This document shows, one piece after another, positions 32,501-43,274 of a stretch of 43,274 nucleotides of DNA (its first letter is position 1; every line of letters begins with the position of its first letter). A program made the position numbers and the translations under genes. This DNA is from Nemertoderma westbladi (taxonomy: Eukaryota > Xenacoelomorpha > Nemertodermatida > Nemertodermatidae), in contig JAUCBJ010004040.1 of NCBI GenBank assembly GCA_032718475.1, forward strand, positions 1 through 43,274. Direction: 5' to 3'. The notes under the pieces are model-generated. The model was given only the letters and a program-made list of their open reading frames with translations. It did not search any database and was not told where the DNA came from.

Positions 32501-35500
32501 GACTAAACGCTGTATAAATTTGACATTGTTGTGTCCTTAGGCCAGACACTTTGGACATTAGTGCTAACTCATCGGTATATAATGGGAACCTTGCTTTGCT
32601 GAGTTAGTAATAATAAAGGCGATTTGAGTAGGCTGAACGTAGAATAAGCCTATATATATATAAATAATTAATATTATTATCGTTATAATATAAAGTTAGA
32701 ATTATTTTATATACCACACGATTAGGCCATTATTTACTAGAGCTAAGCACCATCGAACAAATGGTTATTACCTGAAATGTTAAAGCGTTGAAGAGAACTA
32801 CCATCCAGGTACCAAAGAAGAGACCAACGTATGCTGCGTCGGTAGAAGCATAAAGACCAACGACCCAGTAAACAATGCAGACAAACACAGTGGGAAGAAG
32901 TACGATAAGTGGAGCTTCGCTCGTGAGTTTGGCTAAATAATAGGCTGATAGTCGGTAGGAACCGCTGGAACGTTCTTTGTTGATCACCACACGTTCGGTG
33001 GGAACTAGGGGAAAAAATACAAATCTTGTTAGTTTTTATGCCCTTTTAATTTTAATAACTGCCGTTAGTTGATAATTCCCTACACTAATATTACACTTTG
33101 GTTGATAATTTATGCAGTGACGTTACAAAAGGATGGAGGACAGCACTCACACGACATCAGAGCATTCATCATTGGGTGCATCGACCACGTGACATTAAAG
33201 AAGAACAAACAACCAGCTCTATCGAATACAGACTCCTCCTCCCATGGCAATTGAAACCATACCAGACTACAAATTGCTGTTATGATGACCTAAAATAAAT
33301 AAAAAACATCTAGAAACAATTTTAAATCAATCTAAAAAGAAGTATACTCGTGCATGTATGTTACAATGTGGAATAACTGCATATTGTAAAGTGCTACTAA
33401 ATAATTCTAGTCTATCCTAAATGTTCGTCATGTTACGGGGCCCGTAGGCATATTTCCAATTGGGGTGTCGTTTCAGCCTATGGAAGTGTTTCTGGGCTTC
33501 TAATTGGCTGTTCCTTCAATAAGCTCACCTCATTGGCTAACACTCTCCCATAGCCAAAAGGTGTGTCGGTTCAGCCCAATTGCCAGAAGGGGTTTGTTTG
33601 TATGTGAATTTGTAGGCAGATACTGATGAGCGCAAGGCTGTCAGGAGCTTGGGCTTTGAATGTTTCTATCTGTCAGTACAGCAGTACCGGTACTGGCAGA
33701 CAGTTTCTCCAAGCGACATCCCTTTTGGCAATTAGGCTGAACCGACACACCTTTTGGCTATGGGAGAGTGTTAGCCAATGAGATGAGCTTATTTGATGGA
33801 TCAGCCAATTAGAAGCCAAAAATTCTTCCATAGGCTCTTGGCTCTTGTCTTGCTCTAGCATGTCGCTTTGTTCCATAGGCTGAAACGACACCCCAATTGC
33901 AAATATGCGGCCCGTAGCGCTTATTAATAAAACATTATCCACGCTCACAGTGTCAAACCAAAGGATACAGAGGGAATGAATTACATAGTATACAATTGCA
34001 TACTTGGTCCAGTTATATATAACTTTGGTGATCTTCTAATTTAATAAATAAAATAAATCACTCACATACTCTATGATTACGAATTTATTTAGAATAATTG
34101 AAAGATTTTGTTTCACTGATCTCTTGGACAATGTTGTAAACTGTGTCCAGAATGACGTGGGCCATTTCGCTTCAACGATCTGGGGCTCCTGCAAAGAACA
34201 TGAAAAATAAATACTAAATAATTAGAAGTATTGAACTTAAAAAAAAGGCGGGGCTAGCTGAGTTGGTTGAGCGCCGAGCTAACAATCTATTGGTTATTGA
34301 TTGAACACAAGTGTCATTAGTCACTACAAATGTCAGCACCGGTAAATCTGGTCAGTGACAATTTAGTTATTTAGTTTTTTAATCACTGTTTCTTTATTTG
34401 GGTTTAGTTAAATAGTTAGTTTGTTAAACTCGAGATCCATACATATAATGCATATATATAATGCATACATATAAAGTGCTCAATGAGTTAAATCTGGTCG
34501 TTTAGGGCTAGGGTCAAAAATTCATGCACCTGTCTTCGTTGGCAGAGTCAGAAACCTCGGGTGCGACAGACATATTGTAAAGGTGCCCTTTTGATTGAAA
34601 TCTTTTCTTTAATGGTTGTTCTTCCGGTGAACTAGCTTATATAGGTAAATACAGAATGATAAATGTTTAACTTCACTATTACCCATATGTACTACATTAC
34701 TCAAACTAACGGTCTCTTCAGCTGGGAGAACAACAACATCGACTTCCTGTTTCTCTTCATTATCTGACGGTAGTTTTAGCTCCGGGTCCTTCTCCCGAAT
34801 CGTATTGAAACCCTCAACAATAGTGGTTTCTACCTCTTTAGATTCACGAAGTTGTTCCACTATAAATAAAACGTCCCAAATTTTATCAGAAAGATCGTTT
34901 CCTAATTACGAACCTTTCTTACTGACATGCATGGAGTGGACTACTTACTTTTAGTGTAAACCTGATGCTTAAAAACAATTCCTTTTATGTACCGCACGTC
35001 GGTCGTCCTAAAATTGTCTACTTTAAATAAACTACTTACACCATGGTTTCATCTAGAGGTTGACAATATTGTGAAACTCCTCATATGACTCGTTTTGGGG
35101 CCTTCGCGCAGAAAGATGTCTGTGATCTTTTTATCATAGAGTTTTCGTTCGGGTGCAAATAGTCAAAAGTGAGGAAAAAATTATAGTTTGGAATTCACGG
35201 TCCTTTGGTCAGAAGTTACATAAAATATCTTATATTATGATTTTGGGTTCTATCTATCTATAATTAAAATAATAAACCATTTAGGGATCACGAACTATCA
35301 GAAATCTATCACAAGGACCTGATGCAGGGAACCATATTGTTCAAGATGGCTGTGGATACAGCTGGGCAAATCCCGCGGCTTCCTGATTGGTCCCGTGGAT
35401 ACAGCTGGGAAAATCCCGCAGCTTCCTGATTGGTACTGTGGATACAGCTGGGAAAATCCCGCAGCTTCCTGCTTGGTCCTGTGGATACAGCTGCGCGCAA

Positions 35501-37551
35501 ATCCCGCAGCTTCCTGCTTGGTCCTGTGGATACAGCTGGGCAAATCCCGCAGCTTCCTGATTGGTCCTGTGGATACAGCTGGGCAAATCCCGCAGCTTCC
35601 TGATTGGTCCTGTGGATACAGCTGGGAAAATCCCACAGCTTCCTGATTGGTCCTGTGGATACAGCTGGGCAAATCCCGCAGCTTCCTGCTTGGTCGTGTG
35701 GATACAACTGGGCAAATCCCGCGGCTTCCTGATTGGTCCTGTGGATACGGCTGGGCAAATCCCGCAGCTTCCTGATTGGTCCTGTGGATACAGCTGGGCA
35801 AATCCCACAGCTTCCTGCGTGGTCCTGTCGATACAGCTGGGCAAATCCCGCGGCTTCCAGATTGGTCGTCCTGTGGATACAGCTGGGCAAATCCCGCAGC
35901 TTCCTGATTGGTACTGTGGATACAGCTGGGCAAATCCCGCAGCTTCCTGAGTGGTCCTGTGGATACAGCTGGGCAAATCCCGCGGCTTCCTAATTGGTCC
36001 TGTGGATACAACTGGGCAAATCCCGCGGCTTCCTGATTGATAATTTCGCCAACCATAATATTAATATAATAATAGGCCTACAACTAGTTTTTGTAAATAA
36101 CATCTGGAAGTTAATTAAAGTAAACAGTTCATTTTTTCTCCAGCCATTAGGATTTTGCAGTCTGACGACATATTTCCAGTGCGGTCCCCCAGTCAGTACT
36201 ATAAGGTACTACTCCAGAGGAAACTCCATCATCATTTAGCTACCGAGAGAGAGAGAGAGATGCGTCCTGGCTAGTCCCTTTCAAGTATTTGTGCGGAAAC
36301 AAAAACTGCCCTAGCCCTCATGCGGGGATCGAACCCACGAACTCCGAGAGATGTGAATCCAATGTATCCACTACACCAATGAGGAGTTCCAATATTTATT
36401 ACGGAAAGTAAATATATATTCTTCGATAGAATTTGTCCGATACGAGCAAAATGGTCATTCACTTCGCAAGCTTTATCAAAAAACGCATGAATTCCATTAC
36501 AATTCATTATTATTTAAAAAGAAAACAAAAACTTACTAATAAAGTCGGCAGGGTTGTAATTGGGTTTACAAGGAACACCAACATCTTTAAAGAAGTCAAT
36601 AATTTCTGTACCGGGACCATAGTAAGCCACTTGTCCATTGCTAAGCAACAACAGTTTATCGAACATCTGTAATGTATTAAAACACAGTATAATAAGTACA
36701 ACAATGTCCAATATAAAAGGTCGCTGTCAGACTGGTGACTCAGAAGACCATACGTTTGAAAACGAATTTATTGATTTAGTTTAAACAGTGCTTGAGTAAA
36801 TTTGAAGTGAAAAATATAGACGCAAAGTAATTAAAGATTATGCTTCTATTGTCTTGACTGTCAGAAGGTTGATACACTACACAACCGCACGGGATATAAA
36901 GTAGAAAACTATTTTTGACTGGAAGGTTGATGGAAAACGGTACCGGTAATACACGATTGTAAGGATGCTGGATACAGGATATTAGTTAACTCACCAGAAA
37001 CTAAAAATAATTATTAATTTAGCAATTAGTATACAACATCAAATATTTTAGTAGAAAATTAATGGGTAAAGAAGGGTTACATAGAAAAACTACCAACCTC
37101 GAATATTTGACTTGAAGGCTGATGGATACTGGTTATAACAGTTTTTCCCGATTCGCGTGTGAACCGCTTAAGGGTGGTCATAAGTTGGAGGGCAGTGGAT
37201 GAGTCTAAACCAGTAGTTGGTTCCTGTTGGTCAAGATGAAAACAAATATGTGTTGTAAAATAGGGGGGTGGCTGGTGGTTAGAAACTTTATGATAAGAAA
37301 GAATCATTATGATATAACTATATTAATAAGTAATTAAGGTGCACCAAAAATAACACTTTACAGTAAGTGAAACGCCCTGTAATACTGTATGCTAGAGGCA
37401 ATACTTCCAAAGAACTGGACATTCATTAACATAATGTCAAAAGCACTCACATCGAGAAGCAGCAAGGAAGGGTCGGTTAATAACTCGCTGGCTATATTAG
37501 TTCTTTTCTTTTCGCCTCCGGAAAGTCCCCTAACCATGAAATCACCGATAA
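26524..37551 (-). CDS. ABCG-type half ABC transporter (nine exons, 5' part beyond right edge)
   Basis: Exons in coding order: 37551-37451, 37223-37098, 36666-36537, 34859-34711, 34188-34081, 33289-33151, 33004-32772, 31559-31347, 26673-26524. All junctions are GT-AG and phases agree throughout, giving 448 residues to TGA. Exon 1 has the ABC signature [11 protein letters not shown] and Walker B LLLLD. Exon 2 starts EPTTGLDS (D-loop) and has [13 protein letters not shown] (H-loop). Exon 3 has NPADFI, exon 4 an acidic linker. Exons 5-9 form the ABC2 membrane domain: [18 protein letters not shown], then [22 protein letters not shown], ending [18 protein letters not shown]. Walker A must lie to the right. 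Family members export lipids, sterols or pigments as dimers; the substrate here is unknown. It resembles ABCG22-like invertebrate proteins. The exon 8 donor was taken at GTAAAT for phase; CAG/GTCGGT is an alternative. Confidence 0.92.
26870..27214 (+). other. Unidentified open stretch, possible relic or small gene
   Basis: Two adjoining open stretches. About 26870-27030 reads [17 protein letters not shown] then [17 protein letters not shown] and meets GTGAGG. ATG at 27038 opens 58 codons to TAA at 27212, with [20 protein letters not shown]. Base composition is more coding-like than its surroundings, but no family was recognised. It lies inside the last ABCG intron on the opposite strand. A retroelement relic is as likely as a gene. 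Confidence 0.25.
27455..27630. repeat. Palindrome cluster P, copy 2 (CTCAGCCTAGGCTGAG)
   Basis: Five to six ~36-bp units with GGGGAGTSTTCTCAGCCTA and CTCAGCCTAGGCTGAGACGA, closed by GTTATCTCAGCCTTTTACAC and CGGC, as in the copy at 7682-7790. This copy has more units. Confidence 0.85.
27659..27750 (+). pseudogene. LINE fragment, post-RT segment
   Basis: Encodes [20 protein letters not shown] then EWCKKWRI, matching the conserved LQxDLxxIxxWCxxW segment that follows the RT catalytic block in CR1/Jockey-like LINEs. It precedes the more N-terminal RT piece at 27780, so the order is scrambled or two copies are present. Confidence 0.55.
27780..28130 (+). pseudogene. CR1/Jockey-like LINE fragment, RT N-terminal half
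   Basis: In shifting frames it reads [51 protein letters not shown] and [10 protein letters not shown], i.e. RT blocks 1-3 of a CR1/Jockey-type element. Several frameshifts and stops (for example the ATTAATTAATTAA run near 27925) show it is dead. It differs from the RTE-like family at 14-16 kb. Confidence 0.75.
28245..31270. repeat. 21-bp minisatellite, ~144 copies, in the last ABCG intron
   Basis: The unit is AACAAAGTTCGCAATAATAG plus one G. Because 21 is a multiple of three and the unit has few stops, long frames appear on both strands; these are not genes. In 28245-29480 units are almost uniform. From 29560 a 7-unit (147-bp) higher-order pattern appears, with TTTGCAAT, AATTGGAAC and AATATGAAC variants in fixed order. 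A spacer (TAATTAATTATCCTTGAAAA then TGTGAT) recurs near 29481, 30668 and 31200, marking segmental duplications. Confidence 0.96.
31925..32020 (-). pseudogene. Short RTE-like LINE fragment
   Basis: The minus strand encodes [18 protein letters not shown] then [12 protein letters not shown], closely matching LLYGSPCWALTAEGTKSLDG and MLRRVHCVKY of the relic at 14045-14670. It is the same LINE family, in an ABCG intron. Confidence 0.7.
32140..32290 (+). repeat. Degenerate ~22-bp tandem repeat
   Basis: Words GGCACTATAGG, GCACAACAGGTG and GACTGGCACT recur about six times with indels. An old, decayed minisatellite within an ABCG intron. Confidence 0.6.
32403..32432. repeat. Run of 30 C
   Basis: The longest homopolymer in the window, in the intron between ABCG exons 7 and 8. 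Confidence 0.95.
33439..33447. repeat. Left 9-bp target-site duplication GGCCCGTAG
   Basis: Identical to 33909-33917. Confidence 0.85.
33448..33908. mobile_element. Mutator-like foldback element, 461 bp
   Basis: Terminal inverted repeats begin GCATATTTCCAATTGGGGTG (left) and, read inward from the right, GCATATTTGCAATTGGGGTG. The arms continue for about 150 bp with TTTCAGCCTATGGAA, GCTAACACTCTCCCATAGCC and AAAAGGTGTGTCGGTTCAGC shared. A perfect 9-bp duplication GGCCCGTAG flanks the element, a length typical of Mutator-like elements. It has no transposase. It lies in the intron between ABCG exons 5 and 6. Confidence 0.85.
33909..33917. repeat. Right 9-bp target-site duplication GGCCCGTAG
   Basis: Identical to 33439-33447. 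Confidence 0.85.
34248..34330 (+). mobile_element. tRNA-derived SINE head (degenerate)
   Basis: GCTAGCTGAGTTGGTTGAGC is an excellent RNA polymerase III A box of tRNA type. The B-box region (GGTTATTGATTGAACAC) is decayed. It lies in the intron between ABCG exons 4 and 5, antisense to the gene. Confidence 0.5.
35345..36045. repeat. 43-bp minisatellite, ~16 copies, in the intron between ABCG exons 3 and 4
   Basis: The unit contains GTGGATACAGCTGGGCAAAT, CCCGCAGCTTCC and TGATTGGTCC. Units vary at several sites (GCTTGG for ATTGG, GCGG for GCAG, AAA for GCAA). On the ABCG sense strand each typical unit has CCAATCAG (a CCAAT box), and CAGCTG (an E-box) on both. Overlapping frames on both strands are by-products of the repeat. 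Confidence 0.95.
36243..36395 (-). mobile_element. tRNA-derived SINE, ~150 bp
   Basis: On the minus strand, CTCATTGGTGTAGTGGATAC carries a tRNA A box and GTGGGTTCGATCCCCGC a perfect B box with a pairable T stem. CCTCA and TGAGG form an acceptor-like stem. The anticodon stem does not pair, so it is not a functional tRNA. A tail region of ~60 bp ends in (TC)n at 36245-36259. It is in the same transcriptional direction as the ABCG gene that contains it. Confidence 0.7.
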
Positions 37552-37689
37552 CTGCAGAAAATAAGGTAAAAAACAATCACACTTCTAGGGCAAATCAACC
37601 CAGTAAACCGATACAGAGGTAACCAATTTGAAAAGTGAATCAAGGTCGAATCACAGTCTTCATTGCATCCAATATAATAAACCAGCTGA

Positions 37690-40600
37690 TAATCCAAGCT
37701 ATCGATGATACAGTACAGAGGCCCAGATCCAAGCTATCGATGATACAGTACAGAGGCCCAGATCCAAGCTATTGATGATACAGTTAACAACTTACTTGTG
37801 TTTCTACAGAGACCCAGATCCAAGCTATCGATGATACAGTTAACAACTTACTTGTGTTCCTACAGAGACCCAGATCCAAGCTATCGATGATACAGTTAAC
37901 AACTTACTTGTGTTTCTACAGAGACCCAGACCCAAGCTATCGATGATACAGTTAACAACTTACTTGTGTTTCTACAGAGGCCCAGATCCAAGCTATCGAT
38001 GATACAGTTAACAACTTACTTGTGTTTCTACAGAGACCCAGACCTAAGCTATCGATGATACAGTTAACAACTTACTTGTGTTTCTACAGAGACCCAGATC
38101 CAAGCTATCGATGATACAGTTAACAACTTACTTGTGTTTCTACAGAGACCCAGATCCAAGCTATCGATGATACAGTTAACAACTTACTTGTGTTTCTACA
38201 GAGACCCAGATCCAAGCTATCGATGATACAGTTAACAACTTACTTGTTTGTTTCTACAGAGACCCAGATCCAAGCTATCGATGATACAGTTAACAACTTA
38301 CTTGTGTTTCTACAGAGACCCAGATCCAAGCTATCGATGATACCGTTAACAACTTACTTGTGTTTACAGAGACCCAGATCCAAGATATCGATGATACAGT
38401 TAACAACTTACTTGTGTTTCTACAGAGACCCAGATCCAAGCTATCGATGATACCGTTAACAACTTACTTATGTTTCTACAGAGACCCAGATCCAAGCTAT
38501 CGATGATACAGTTAACAACTTACTTGTGTTTCTACAGAGACCCAGATCCAAGCTATCGATGATACAGTTAACAACTTACTTGTGTTTCTACAGAGACCCA
38601 GATCCAAGCTATCGATGATACAGTTAACAACTTACTTGTGTTTCTACAGAGACCCAGATCTAAGCTATCGATGATACAGTTAACAACTTACTTGTGTTTC
38701 TACATAGACCCAGATCCAAGCTATCGATGATACAGTACAGAGACCCAGACCCAAGTTATCGATGATACAGTTAACAACTCACTTGTGTTTCTACAGAGAC
38801 CCAGATCCAAGCTATCGATGATACAGTTAACAACTTACTTGTGTTTCTACAGAGACCCAGATCCAAGTTATCGATGATACAGTTAACAACTCACTTGTGT
38901 TTCTACAGAGACCCAGATCCAAGCTATCGATGATACAGTTAACAACTTACTTGTGTTTCTACAGAGACCCAGATCCAAGCTATCGATGATACCGTTAACA
39001 ACTTACTTGTGTTTCTACAGAGGCCCAGATCCAAGTTATCGATGATACAGTTAACAACTTACTTGTGTTTCTACAGAGACCCAGATCCAAGCTATCGATG
39101 ATACAGTTAACAACTTACTTGTGTTTCTACAGAGACCCAGATCCAAGCTATCGATGATACCGTTAACAACTTACTTGTGTTTACAGAGACCCAGATCCAA
39201 GATATCGATGATACAGTTAACAACTTACTTGTGTTTCTACAGAGACCCAAATCCAAGCTATCGATGATACAGTTAACAACTTACTTGTGTTTCTACATAG
39301 ACCCAGATCCAAGCTATCAATGATACAGTTAACAACTTACTTGTGTTTCTACAGAGACCCAGATCCAAGCTATTGATGATACAATTAACAACTTACTTGT
39401 GTTTCTACCGAGACCCAGATCCAAGCTATCGATGATACCGTTAACAACTTACTTGTGTTTCTACAGAGACCCAGATCCAAGTTATCGATGATACAGTTAA
39501 CAACTTACTTGTGTTTCTACAGAGACCCAGATCCAAGCTATTGATGATACAGTTAACAACTTACTTGTGTTTCTACAGAGACCCAGATCCAAGCTATCGA
39601 TGATACCGTTAACAACTTACTTGTGTTTCTACAGAGACCCAGATCCAAGTTATCGATGATACAGTTAACAACTTACATGTGTTTCTACCGAGACCCAGAT
39701 CAAAGCTATCGATGATACAGTTAACAACTTACTTGTGTTTCTACAGAGGCCCAGATCCAAGCTATCGATGATACAGTTAACAACTTACATGTGTTTCTAC
39801 AGAGACACAGATCCAAGCTATCGATGATACAGTTAACAACTTACTTGTGTTTCTACAGAGACCCAGATCCAAGTTATCGATGATACAGTTAACAACTTAC
39901 TTGTGTTTCTACAGAGACCCAGATCCAAGCTATCGATGATACAGTTAACAACTTACTTGTGATTCTACAGAGGCCCAGATCCAAGCTATCGATGATACCA
40001 TTAACAACTTACTTGTGTTTCTACAGAGACCCAGATCCAAGCTATCGATGATACAGTTAACAACTTACTTGTGTTTCTACAGAGACCCAGATCCAAGCTA
40101 TCGATGATACAGTTAACAACTTACTTGTTTGTTTCTACAGAGGCCCAGACCCAAGCTATCGATGATACAGTTAACAACTTACTTGTGTTTCTACAGAGAC
40201 CCAGATCCAAGCTATCGATAATACAGTTAACAACTTACTTGTGTTTCTACAGAGACCCAGATCCAAGCTATCGATGATACAGTTAACAACTTACTTGTGT
40301 TTCTACAGAGACCCAGATCCAAGCTATCGATGATACAGTTAACAACTTACTTGTGTTTCTACAGAGACCCAGATCCAAGCTATCGATGATACAGTTAACA
40401 ACTTACTTGTGTTTCTACAGAGACCCAGATCCCAGCTATCCATGATACAGTTAACAACTTACTTGTGTTTCTACCGAGACCCAGATCCAAGCTATCGATG
40501 ATACAGTTAACAACTTACTTGTGTTTCTACAGAGACCCAGATCCAAGCTATCGATGATACAGTTAACAACTTACTTGTGTTTCTACAGAGACCCAGATCC

Positions 40601-43274
40601 AAGCTATCGATGATACAGTTAACAACTTACTTGTGTTTCTACAGAGGCCCAGATCCAAGCTATCGATGATACAGTTAACAACTTACTTGTGTTTCTACAG
40701 AGACCCAGATCCAAGCTATCGATGAAACAGTTAACAACTTACTTGTGTTTCTACAGAGACCCAGATCCAAGCTATCGATGATACAGTTAACAACTTACTT
40801 GTGTTTCTACCGAGACCCAGATCCAAGCTATCGATGATACAGTTAACAACTTACATGTGTTTCTACAGAGACACAGATCCAAGCTATCGATGATACAGTT
40901 AACAACTTACTTGTGTTTCTACAGAGACCCAAATCCAAGCTATCGATGATACAGTTAACAAATTACTTGTGTTTCTACAGAGACCCAGATCCAAGCTATC
41001 GATGATACAGTTAACAACTTACTTGTGTTTCTACAGAGACCCAGATCCAAGCTATCGATGATACAGTTAACAACTTACATGTGTTTCTACAGAGACACAG
41101 ATCCAAGCTATCGATGATACAGTTAACAACTTACTTGTGTTTCTACAGAGACCCAAATCCAAGCTATCGATGATACAGTTAACAAATTACTTGTGTTTCT
41201 ACAGAGACCCAGACCCAAGCTATCGATGATACAGTTAACAACTTACTTGTGTTTCTACAGAGACCCAGATCCAAGCTATCGATGATACAGTTAACAACTT
41301 ACTTGTGTTTCTACAGAGACCCAGACCCAAGCTATCGATGATACAGTTAACAACTTACTTGTGTTTCTACAGAGACCCAGATCCAAGCTATCGATGATAC
41401 AGTTAACAACTTACTTGTGTTTCTACAGAGACCCAGATCCAAGCTATCGATGATACAGTTAACAACTTACTTGTGTTTCTACAGAGACCAAGATCCAAGC
41501 TATCAATGATACAGTTAACAACTTACTTGTGTTTCTACAGAGACCCAGATCCAAGCTATTGATGATACAGTTAACAACTTACTTGTGTTTCTACAGAGAC
41601 CCAGATCCAAGTTATCGATGATACAGTTAACAACTTACTTGTGTTTCTACAGAGACCCAAATCCAAGCTATCGATGATACAGTTAACAACTTACTTGTGT
41701 TTCTACAGAGACCCAAATCCAAGCTATCGATGATACAGTTAACAACTTACTTATGTTTCTACAGAGACCCAGATCCAAGCTATCGATGATACAGTACAGA
41801 GGCCCAGATCCAAGCTATCGATGATACAGTTAACAACTTAATTGTGTTTCTATAGAGACCCAGATCCAAGCTATCGATGATACAGTTAACAACTTACTTG
41901 TGTTTCTACAGAGACCCAGATCCAAGCTATCGATGATACAGTTAACAACTTACTTGTGTTTCTACAGAGACCCAGATCCAAGCTATCGATGATACAGTAC
42001 AGAGACCCAGATCCAAGCTATCGATGATACCGTTAACAACTTACTTGTGTTTCTAAAGAGACCCAGATCCAAGCTATCGATGATACAGTTAACAACTTAC
42101 TTGTGTTTCTACAGAGACCCAGATCCAAGCTATTGATGATACAGTTAACAACTTACTTGTGTTTCTACAGAGACCCAGATCCAAGCTATCGATGATACAG
42201 TTAACAACTTACTTGTGTTTCTACAGAGGCCCAGATCCAAGCTATCGATGATACCGTTAACAACTTACTTATGTTTCTACAGAGGCCCAGATCCAAGCTA
42301 TCGATAATACAGTTAACAACTTACTTGTGTTTCTACAGAGACCAAGATCCAAGCTATCGATGATACAGTTAACAACTTACTTGTGTTTCTACAGAGACCC
42401 AGATCCAAGCTATCGATGATACAGTTAACAACTTACTTGTGTTTCTACAGAGACCCAGATCCAAGCTATCGATGATACAGTTAACAACTTACTTGTGTTT
42501 CTACAGAGACCCAGATCCAAGCTATCGATGATACAGTTAACAACTTACTTGTGTTTCTACAGAGACCCAGATCCAAGCTATATTGATGATACAGTTAACA
42601 ACTTACTTGTGTTTCTACAGAGACCCAGATCCAAGCTATTGATGATACAGTTAACAACTTACTTGTGTTTCTACAGAGACCCAGATCCAAGCTATCGATG
42701 ATACAGTTAACAACTTACTTGTGTTTCTAAAGAGACCCAGATCCAAGCTATCGATGATACAGTTAACAACTTACTTGTGTTTCTACAGAGACCCAGATCC
42801 AAGCTATTGATGATACAGTTAACAACTTACTTGTGTTTCTACAGAGACCCAAATCCAAGCTATCGATGATACAGTTAACAACTTACTTGTGTTTCTAAAG
42901 AGACCCAGATCCAAGCTATCGATGATACAGTTAACAACTTACTTGTGTTTCTACAGAGACCCAGATCCAAGCTATTGATGATACAGTTAACAACTTACTT
43001 GTGTTTCTACAGAGACCCAGATCCAAGCTATCGATGATACAGTTAACAACTTACTTGTGTTTCTACAGAGACCCAGATCCAAGCTATCGATGATACAGTT
43101 AACAACTTACTTGTGTTTCTACAGAGACCCAGATCCAAGCTATCGATGATACAGTTAACAACTTACTTGTGTTTCTACAGAGACCCAGATCCAAGCTATC
43201 GATGATACAGTTAACAACTTACTTGTGTTTGTTTCTACAGAGACCCAGATCCAAGCTATCGATGATACCGTTAA
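37690..43274. repeat. 56-bp minisatellite, ~100 copies, continuing beyond the right edge
   Basis: The unit contains GACCCAGATCCAAGC, TATCGATGATACAG, TTAACAACTTACTTG and TGTTTCTACAGA. Recurrent variants are GAGGCCC, GTTATCG, TACCGTTAAC and ATTGATG. Five 35-bp units (near 37710, 37745, 38731, 41792 and 41997) lack a 21-bp block. The array begins about 140 bp upstream of ABCG exon 37551-37451 and so lies in an intron of that gene. Short frames in it are repeat by-products. Confidence 0.97.

Noticed and set aside
33069-33298. Two plus-strand frames at 33069-33298
   Set aside because: They are shadows of ABCG exon 6 (33289-33151) on the other strand.
35298-36056. Overlapping 190-250 codon frames over the 43-bp repeat
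   Set aside because: They translate the repeat in different frames on both strands. The region is intronic in the ABCG gene.
36271-36507. Functional tRNA gene on the minus strand
   Set aside because: A and B boxes are good, but the anticodon stem does not pair and a SINE-like tail with (TC)n follows, so it is called a SINE.
38190-42701. Short plus-strand frames in the 56-bp array
   Set aside because: The same repeat-derived peptide recurs. The 56-bp period shifts frame each unit, and the frames lack any context of a gene.

Overview
The window is nuclear DNA of a bilaterian animal, most likely a marine invertebrate. The genes have GT-AG introns, repeats are dense, and the mobile elements are of animal type (BEL/Pao, RTE-like and CR1/Jockey-like LINEs, hAT, mariner and Mutator-like foldback elements, tRNA-derived SINEs). 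Phylum cannot be fixed from the sequence alone. There are no bacterial operons, rRNA genes or CRISPR arrays. About a third of the window is tandem repeat.

Layout. 1-3363 (minus) is an uninterrupted gag-pol frame of a BEL/Pao retrotransposon that runs off the left edge; its leader and 5' LTR should lie just to the right. 5.0-13.3 kb holds a repeat copy, a GC-rich CCCGAG cluster, a non-autonomous hAT element with perfect 8-bp target duplications, a 31-copy 20-bp minisatellite ending in an inverted copy, a possible two-exon gene for a very basic 146-residue protein, a ~960-bp foldback element, and a ~147-bp satellite whose monomers each carry a CTCF-like motif. 14.0-16.2 kb is a broken RTE-like LINE (minus). 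17718-20182 (plus) is a two-exon MFS transporter gene resembling SLC18B1. 22731-25752 is a very homogeneous array of 55 copies of a 55-bp unit.

From 26.5 kb to the right edge the window is dominated by one minus-strand gene, an ABCG-type half transporter. Nine exons could be joined with consistent phases: 37551-37451, 37223-37098, 36666-36537, 34859-34711, 34188-34081, 33289-33151, 33004-32772, 31559-31347 and 26673-26524. Together they encode 448 residues, from just before the ABC signature to the stop codon. The Walker A exons lie beyond the right edge. Three introns each carry a different minisatellite: 21 bp (~144 copies), 43 bp (~16 copies) and 56 bp (~100 copies, continuing off the edge). 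Introns also hold a mariner-like MITE-sized neighbour, a Mutator-like foldback element with 9-bp duplications, SINEs and LINE pieces.

The most interesting signals are these: the 56-bp array repeats a consensus 5' splice site in the sense direction of its host gene; the CTCF-like satellite has nucleosome-scale spacing; a paralogous empty site inside the same window validates the hAT insertion; and exon 8 of the ABCG gene is open straight into the 21-bp repeat. The two transporters are unrelated neighbours, and no functional link between them is claimed.
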